Positions 58,092 to 64,000 of a DNA stretch of 64,000 bases are shown here, in pieces. A model generated the notes under the pieces. The model saw nothing but the letters and a program-made list of their open reading frames with translations. It was not told the origin of the DNA and did not search any database. The position numbers and the translations under genes were made by a program. The DNA is from Pleurotus ostreatus/Saccharomyces cerevisiae fusant (taxonomy: Eukaryota > Opisthokonta), in assembly GCA_024196135.1 (NCBI GenBank), contig JAMQCK010000061.1:1-64000 (forward strand), in the 5' to 3' direction. Every line of letters starts with the position of its first letter. The first letter of the stretch is position 1.

Positions 58092-59097
58092 TTAGTCATA
58101 TCGTGGTCCGCGCCTTCGAGGGGGAGGCGAGCGCGAACGCGGGGAGCGTGATCTCCTGCCTCCCCTTCCGCCGCGGTTCCCCCACCCTCCGTCACCACGG
58201 TGTGGAGGCGAGTCGCGTCGTGGTGGTGGCATGCGCCTGTCCCTGTCGCGGTCGGCGTCGCGGTCGATTCCGCCCCTTCCCCTCCCGCCTCCTCGCGGGC
58301 CGCTCGACGGGTTCGACTCGCCTCGCCAGTGTCCACCCCCGCGTCCTGGCGCACCCGTAGCGCCAAGCGGTGATCCCCAGCCCGCGTCCCCAGGCCCACC
58401 ACCCCGGCCTGCACCTGCACCGGCGCCATTTTTCCACCCTCCTCGCTCCGCCGCGGCTGCAGGTGCAGCGCTGCCCTTGATGCTCAGCTCCGTGCCCAAA
58501 TTGACGCGGTTCGGGAAGAGTACGGCGACGAGGAGGTAGTCCCCGGGCACGAAGCGCAGTTCGTCGAGCGTGCGCTCTGCCTTTTCCGGGTTCTCCGCGG
58601 GCACGCGCGGCGTGTCGTCGTCCTCGAGCAAGCGCGGGGCGGTAGTGCCGAGGGTGCCGGGTTCGCCGAGAATGTCGCGCGAGTAGACCATGCCAAGGTC
58701 CTTTTGCGAGAAGCGACCCTTGGTGCTCGAGTCGGCGTACACAGTGCGGAAGCTGAAGCGCGCGAGGGGGTGGCGGTATTCGGGGACATGGGGTGCGGTG
58801 TTGCGCAATGTGGAGACTACTTCGCGGAGGGTCGCGTCTTTCCTGAGGATATGTCAGTAAGGGGGAGGGGGAGAGGGGCAGACCACGTACCAGGTGAAGA
58901 GCTGCTGCTCATCGGTTGTGGGGAGCGTTCCATCCTCGAAAAGCGCGATGCGGTGGAAGCCGCCGATCTTCACGAATGTCCGTACAAGAAATGGCACTGT
59001 CTAATGCTTATTAGCTTTGGATAGGCATGGCTGAATATATTCTGACCTTTTCGCGGTCGACAATGGGTGCGCCGGCGGGAGTGGTGTCAACGTCCAT
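58092..59097 (-). CDS. SAP18 homologue with RGG/RS-rich tail (303 aa)
   Basis: Three exons (59097-59047, 59000-58891, 58842-58092) close to 912 nt. Residues 18-160 match Sin3-associated polypeptide p18: TVPFLVRTFVKIGGFHR, QQLFTW, KDATLREVVSTLR, ARFSFRTVYAD, and FVPGDYLLVAVLFPNR at the end of the ubiquitin-like fold. SAP18 acts with Sin3 histone deacetylase and in splicing-linked ASAP/PSAP complexes. The last 130 residues are Gly/Arg-rich with RS and RGG runs (RGGRGGRRSRSPRSRSPPP), an RNA-binding style tail. The first intron separates a short 17-residue leader. It is divergent from the amine oxidase gene with 348 bp between starts. Confidence 0.92.
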
Positions 59098-59445
59098 GAT
59101 GGCGGGGAACAAGGAACGCGTATTATTTGGCCGCTATTCGGACAAACAAATGGACTTAGTCCCAACCTTCGCGTCGTCGTCGCGCTCGACCACGACCTTC
59201 GCTCATTGCACTCGTCCGGATCGCCGAAATGCTATCAGTGGTCTGCGTATACACCGAAGCCTTATCGCCAGGCCGTCGGGGAGGCAGGCAACATGAGCAC
59301 TGACTCACCGACCCACGGGCAGCTTATCGGTCTTATCACCCTCCTTTGCACCCTCCTCACGGACTCCTGCGGATTGAGGCGGTATACAGCTTTTGTGTGT
59401 TTATAAGCGAAGCCCGCGCGCGACTTTGGTTGGCTTTCTGACGCC
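59098..59445. promoter_or_regulatory. Divergent promoter of SAP18 and the copper amine oxidase
   Basis: 348 bp between two start codons on opposite strands. Confidence 0.5.
59402..59407 (+). promoter_or_regulatory. TATA box of the amine oxidase gene
   Basis: TATAAG 44 nt before the ATG at 59446. The spacing leaves room for only a short leader. Confidence 0.45.
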
Positions 59446-62366
59446 ATGACGGCCCCATCTTACGCCTACGAGCCTCTGAAGCAGGAGGACGCGCCGGCGC
59501 CGCAGCCCGCGCCCTCCAAGGTGCGCCGTCGCCTCGGGGCCTTTGCAGCGCTCTTCCTTGGCACGATCGCACTCTCAGCTCTCGTGTTTCGACCTGCGGG
59601 GAAGCTCGAGGACCTCATCTTGCACGATGCGAGCGACGATCTACTTCCCCTCGCGCAATGCGCGGCTCCTTCCGTGTCCTCTGCGAAGCCCCCCGCGCCG
59701 ATCAACCCTTGGGCATCTCTAACGGTTGAGGAGACATCCAGCATCCAGCGATGGCTTGAGGCGCCCGAACGCGGCCTCAACCTTACACGCGCGCACGGCT
59801 CGTCCATGTCCGACAATGTAATCTTCCTCATCGAACGCTACTACCCCTCCAAGGCCGATGCGCTTGCCTACCTTGACGATCCCATCCCTGCGAAGGAGCC
59901 CGTGAAGTATGCACGGGTTTCTATCCATCATGGCACTATCCCCGCCGTCAAGATCTACCTTCTTGGTCCCCTACCCATCAGCAAGGAGACGTCGATGCGC
60001 GAGCTGACGGAGATCTACCATCGCCCGGACGTACCGTTTAATGCTCGCGGATACTTGACAGGGAACGAGCTTCCTGAGCTGCTGGGTCGCATTACCCCTC
60101 CTCTCGCGGATGCGATGCTGGTGCGCAATATCCGACGCACTATCCAGTCCTCCTGCTAACGAGCATGTAGGAACTCTTCAATGGAACCGCGAACGGCTCC
60201 CCGAACGACACCCTGGTCGCGTCAGGTAGCGGTCCCTTCAGCTTCGACGGCGAGTTCCGTCGCATGTGGATCTCATGGCGCCGCAATGCTCCCGGCCCCT
60301 GGCTGCATCCCATCGGTTTCTGGCAATACGTCGACATGTCCGGCACCGACCCCGAGCAGTGGAAGATCCTCAAGGTACTTTCACCCTCCTGCCTCTCCAC
60401 CCTCATCCTCTCACACACCCACCCTAGGTCGTCTACAACAAGCAAGTCTTCGACTCCGTTGCCGACTTCAACTCGGCACTCAAAAACGGCACCCTCGTCC
60501 GCGCCTACCACGATTCCTCCGCCGACGTCTCCTGGGCGACGCGCAAGCCCTCCGGCGCCGTGCGCGACCTCGAGCACCTCCCCGGCCCGCGCTCCGTGTC
60601 CTTCGCCGGCCTGCGCTTCCGCGTCGACGAGCGGACGCAGTACGTGACGTGGATGGGCTGGAGCATGTACCTCGGCTTCGACCGCGATATGGGCTTGAAC
60701 TTTTGGGATATAAGGATCAAGGGTGAAAGGATTATCTATGAGTTGTCCCCGCAGGAGGCGATTGCGCAGTACTGTGAGCTTCACTCGTTGCCTATCTCTC
60801 GTCGTTGGACTTATGCGTCGCTTCAGCCGGCAACGACCCACTCCAGGCCAGCACGGCCTGGCTCGACCGCCACTTCGGCATGGGCCGCTCCGTCCGCGAC
60901 ATGCTCCCCGGCTACGACTGCCCTCACGAGGCCGTCTTCCTCCCCGCGACCACCCACTCTGGCGTCGGCAGTGTCCACGTCCCGCGCGCGATTTGTATCT
61001 TCGAGCAGGACTCGGGCAAGCCGATAACGCGGCACACGGGCTACGCGGAGGGCGAGTTCGGGGCGGTGAAGGGCTATACATTGACTATTCGGAGTATCAG
61101 CACGGTCGGGAAGTGAGTGATATGGTTTTTGGGTTGCGAGGATCCATGCTGACGATGGATTTACAGCTACGACTATCGTAAGTGGTGAAGCTGTGGGATG
61201 AGACTCAAAATTGACGCCGTGCAGTGTTCGACTACGTCTTCCACCTCGATGGGACTATGGAAGTCAAGCTCTCCGCTTCCGGCTACCTTCAGGGCGGCTA
61301 CTGGGAGCCGACGCAGAATGGATACGGCGGGCGCATCCGTGACACGAGCAGTACGTTCTCTCCGTTCTTCGTGTGCGTCCTCCCGCTCATCTTGCATCAG
61401 TGGGCAACCTCCACGACCACATCATCAACTACAAGGTCGACTTCGACATCGCCGGGCTCGAGAACACCGCCATGAACACCACCGTCAGCCAAGAGGTCCG
61501 CCACGAGCCCTGGTTCAGCGACGACTGGGGCGCGGACCATACACAGGGCGTCATCACCAAGACGCCGATCAAGAACGAGGACGACGCGCTCCTGAAGTGG
61601 CCGACCAACTTCCAGGGCGGGTTCTCGGTGGTGAACATGGAGAAGATGAATAGGTGGGACGTGCCGAGGGGGTATGCGGTGCACCCGGGGTTTTCGCCGA
61701 TTCATAATGTGCGTGTTCCATGGGATGATGGTTGAAGGGAGATGGAAGGCTGATGGGAGGGTGTTTGCACAGAGCGTCGTCGGCTCGCGCCGCATGCTGA
61801 ACAACGCGAACTGGGCGCGGTACAACATGGCGTTCTCGAAGCGCAAGGAGACGGAGCCGTCGTCCAGTAGCGCGTGGAACATGAACCTGCCGGGCGCGCC
61901 CATGGTCGACTTCCACAAGTTCTTCGACGGGGAGAACATCGAGCAGGAGGATATTGTGGCGTGGATCAACGTTGGGATGCATCATCTGGTATGTCTACCC
62001 ATGCATCGTGTCATCGTCTATGCTAATCTTTTCCTTCAGCCCCAAGCGGAGGACTCGCCGAACACGAAGACGAACGTGGCGACCACCGGCTTCATCCTCA
62101 CCCCCCTCAATTACTTCGACTCCGACATCTCGATGGACATGTCCAACGCGATCGTCCTCACCGCCCCCGCCAACCCCGGCGACCCCTTCGCCTTCGATAA
62201 CTACGGCGTCGACCTGGGATACACCTGCATGCCCGCCGCGCCGGCGCCCTTCGAGTACAAGCTGGGCACGACGTACGACTGGGAGGGGCGTGCGGTGCCG
62301 TATGATAGCATTGAGGAGTTCAGGAAGGATGCGGAGGGGTACCATCGGATTAAGGTTGAGCTGTAG
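59446..62366 (+). CDS. Copper amine oxidase, membrane-anchored, AOC3/lysyl-oxidase-like (832 aa)
   Basis: Nine exons (59446-60120, 60171-60374, 60428-60773, 60827-61112, 61167-61177, 61225-61350, 61401-61708, 61773-61988, 62040-62366) total 2499 nt. It oxidises primary amines to aldehydes, releasing ammonia and peroxide. Catalytic features: Asp422 in WLDRHFGMG, the TPQ motif GNYDY with Tyr505, copper ligands His554 and His556 (GNLHDH), and His723 in GMHHLPQAEDSPN. The EPSSSS motif and C-terminal layout resemble animal AOC3 and yeast lysyl-oxidase-type enzymes more than peroxisomal fungal ones. A single hydrophobic helix at residues 28-45 (after KVRRR) suggests a type II membrane anchor, so the enzyme would act in the secretory pathway or outside the cell. 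The TPQ tyrosine lies in an 11-nt exon. Confidence 0.94.
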
Positions 62367-62888
62367 ACTGTGCAAGGGGAATACATGCGTTGTGGAAAGG
62401 GTGGAAATGTACATAATGTACGATAGATGCTGACTTGCGTGGATGGAATAGACATGCTTTCTCGTATACTTGTAGAATGTTTCCGCTGGATGTGGCGTGC
62501 AGACGAAAAGCGTCTTGTCGTGCGAAGATGTGGGCTGCAGGGATCAAATGGCTATTGTTCCCAATCAGGTAGGTGTTAAATCCGGTACCAGGCCCCAGGC
62601 GCGGCTCTTGCGCTGCTACACATGAGCTAAGCTCGGAGTTCCGACTTCGTTACACAAACAATAGGCTAGCTACGCGTACTCAAGCATCAACACAAAACAC
62701 AGTAGCCTCTGTTAGGGTACGACCTTGCGTCCCTCTTCCTCTCCCTTTTTCATCTCCCTTTGAAAGGATTGACATGTGGACAAGCTGTCTGATGACGTGT
62801 CACAGTCCCCGAGTCGTCCTTCTCACAGGGCGCCTGTGTGTCATGCATGCTGTCTGCAAGATTCCTTGTAGATGTATCTAATTTCCGA
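62367..62888. other. Intergenic
   Basis: 3' region of the amine oxidase and upstream flank of the tRNA gene. No gene seen. Confidence 0.5.
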
Positions 62889-62973
62889 GGCCTGATGGTC
62901 TAGTAGTATGATTCCTTGTTAGGGTGCGAGCATCGTTTCGAGGAGGTCCCGGGTTCAATTCCCGGTCAGGCCC
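62889..62973 (+). tRNA. tRNA-Pro (anticodon AGG) with a 13-nt intron
   Basis: A perfect 7-bp acceptor stem (GGCCTGA with TCAGGCC) and discriminator C73. The D-arm carries A-box-like TGGTCTAGTAG. The anticodon stem is CCTTG/CGAGG with one G-U pair, and the anticodon AGG lies at 62921-62923. A 13-nt intron (62925-62937) sits one base 3' of the anticodon, the standard nuclear position. The T-arm is CCGGG-TTCAATT-CCCGG, which also provides the B box. The mature tRNA would be 72 nt before CCA addition. Confidence 0.95.
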
Positions 62974-62978
62974 TTTTT
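62974..62978 (+). terminator. RNA polymerase III terminator
   Basis: TTTTT immediately after the tRNA discriminator base. Confidence 0.85.
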
Positions 62979-63159
62979 GTGCCCTTCCCTCGCGTTTGAA
63001 GGCGTCCAGCTCGTCGGAAGATGCGGAAATTGCTTCAGAAAGTTGGAAGTTTGACTTCCGTGGCCATGTCATGGAAGCTTTGATGGTGTGGGTCCATCAC
63101 GGCGCTTGCCGGATTCGGTGTCGCGCTTTGCTTCCGTCACTACAACTTACTTTCCCAGA

Positions 63160-63780
63160 TTACCTCGCAAATGCTTCGCCTCGACGGACTTCATGCGCTT
63201 CATCTACGCCCTCTAGCCTCTCGCGACGCAAGCCCATGCGTGACATAGGTCCTGATGCCGATTGACCAGCGCCCGTCTCCTCGCCCATCTCTGCGGACAG
63301 CATTCTCCCCGAGCGCTTGCCTGTCCGCGGAGGGTCATTATTGGCTCCCTCAGCGCCCAGCATACGCCATTGGCTACCGCTGTTCCTGACAGTAAATAGC
63401 TGGAGCCCCTCCGGCCACTTCGTCGCCTGTTCCGCAACAGCTCGTCTCACGAATGCTCCGCAAGGCGCAGGTGCATATATCGACCTCAGCGGCAAATGGA
63501 GGTCATAGAACAAGCACCTTAGGGCTCTGCTCGACCTGTCGACCTGCACTTCAATATCGATCCGGGTACCTTCGGCGACAACAATTTCTCTCGTCGTGCC
63601 TACGTTCTTGCTCTCAACTCGGAGCAGCAATCCTCTCAACTCGTCTCTGCGGCTGAAGAACGGTAGCACTCCCATGCGCGTCGAGACTGCGCGACCGTTG
63701 TAAGTAGTTGCAGAGAAGCCCGTCGCCTCCGACCATTGGCGAGAGAAGATGTTCGACGTCCAAGGGCAGTTCGTGCGCAT
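63160..63780 (-). CDS. Possible uncharacterised protein (206 aa)
   Basis: An open frame from an ATG at 63780, with a protein-like central part (TTREIVVAEGTRIDIEVQV, then CLFYDLHLPLRSIYAPAP) and no known domain. Plus-strand frames cover the same bases but look like shadows. The start may lie upstream of the ATG through another exon. Support is composition only. Confidence 0.4.
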   Translation of the reverse strand: MRTNCPWTSNIFSRQWSEATGFSATTYNGRAVSTRMGVLPFFSRRDELRGLLLRVESKNVGTTREIVVAEGTRIDIEVQVDRSSRALRCLFYDLHLPLRSIYAPAPCGAFVRRAVAEQATKWPEGLQLFTVRNSGSQWRMLGAEGANNDPPRTGKRSGRMLSAEMGEETGAGQSASGPMSRMGLRRERLEGVDEAHEVRRGEAFAR

Positions 63781-64000
63781 GAAGAAGGCGAATGCTCGAC
63801 CAGTTTTTGGAGGCAGTGTGTTGTATGTTCTGTCTGGCCAACCTTGTAATCCATTGACTGCTTGGCAGAAAGCTCGTCTGGAAGCTGGGAAACACCATCT
63901 ACACCGTAGGTCCGTTCGAGAACTCGAGCTGCCAGTGAAAATTGAATGTGAGCCTTTGCTTTTTCCTCCTCACGGCTCTCGCAGGTCTACATCGGGCCCT
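63781..64000. other. Window edge
   Basis: No complete gene. Any gene here continues beyond the window. Confidence 0.4.

Noticed and set aside
62924..63265. 113-residue plus-strand frame
   Set aside because: It starts inside the tRNA-Pro gene and encodes no recognisable domain.

Overview
The window is nuclear DNA of a filamentous fungus, almost certainly a basidiomycete of the Agaricomycetes. Genes carry many 45-60 nt introns with GT..AG ends, coding DNA is GC-rich, many promoters carry a TATA box 40-105 nt before the ATG, and the recognisable proteins are fungal. No prokaryotic, organellar or viral features were seen. Exon joins below were worked out by hand by keeping frame and splice consensus; most multi-exon models close to an exact multiple of three.

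Left end (0.6-6.1 kb): two divergent glycosylation genes share a 544 bp promoter region. One fuses a GDP-mannose-3,5-epimerase-like dehydratase to two glycosyltransferase domains and a membrane tail (1019 aa). The other fuses a methyltransferase to a GT8 glycosyltransferase (578 aa). Together they look like a small sugar-modification cluster.

Accessory region (6-45 kb): gene-poor and repeat-rich. It holds a LINE relic, a 1 kb element with two near-identical 289 bp inverted arms, a 357 bp repeat present twice in direct orientation with spliced-looking surroundings, a 530 bp polypurine tract, an APN2 nuclease fragment and other broken genes. Among these sit two lineage-specific families: a pair of 13-exon paralogues (14977-17698 minus, 30922-33668 plus) with the same exon plan, and four C2H2-like cysteine/histidine-rich genes (34.1, 41.1, 42.8 and 44.2 kb, all minus). 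Three smaller unknown genes may form a third family. A proline-rich gene at 37.6 kb carries a frameshift at a C8 run.

Core region (46-63 kb): compact, conserved housekeeping genes. In order: a NADAR-domain protein, NEDD8/RUB1, a complete 839-aa urease, a Boi1/2-like SH3-SAM-PH scaffold, a SAP18 homologue, a copper amine oxidase and an intron-containing tRNA-Pro(AGG). Two of these have unusual features: the urease lacks the usual flap cysteine, and the amine oxidase encodes its cofactor tyrosine in an 11-nt exon.

The best candidates for undescribed biology are the epimerase-glycosyltransferase fusion with its divergent partner, the 13-exon paralogue pair, and the four-gene Cys/His family.
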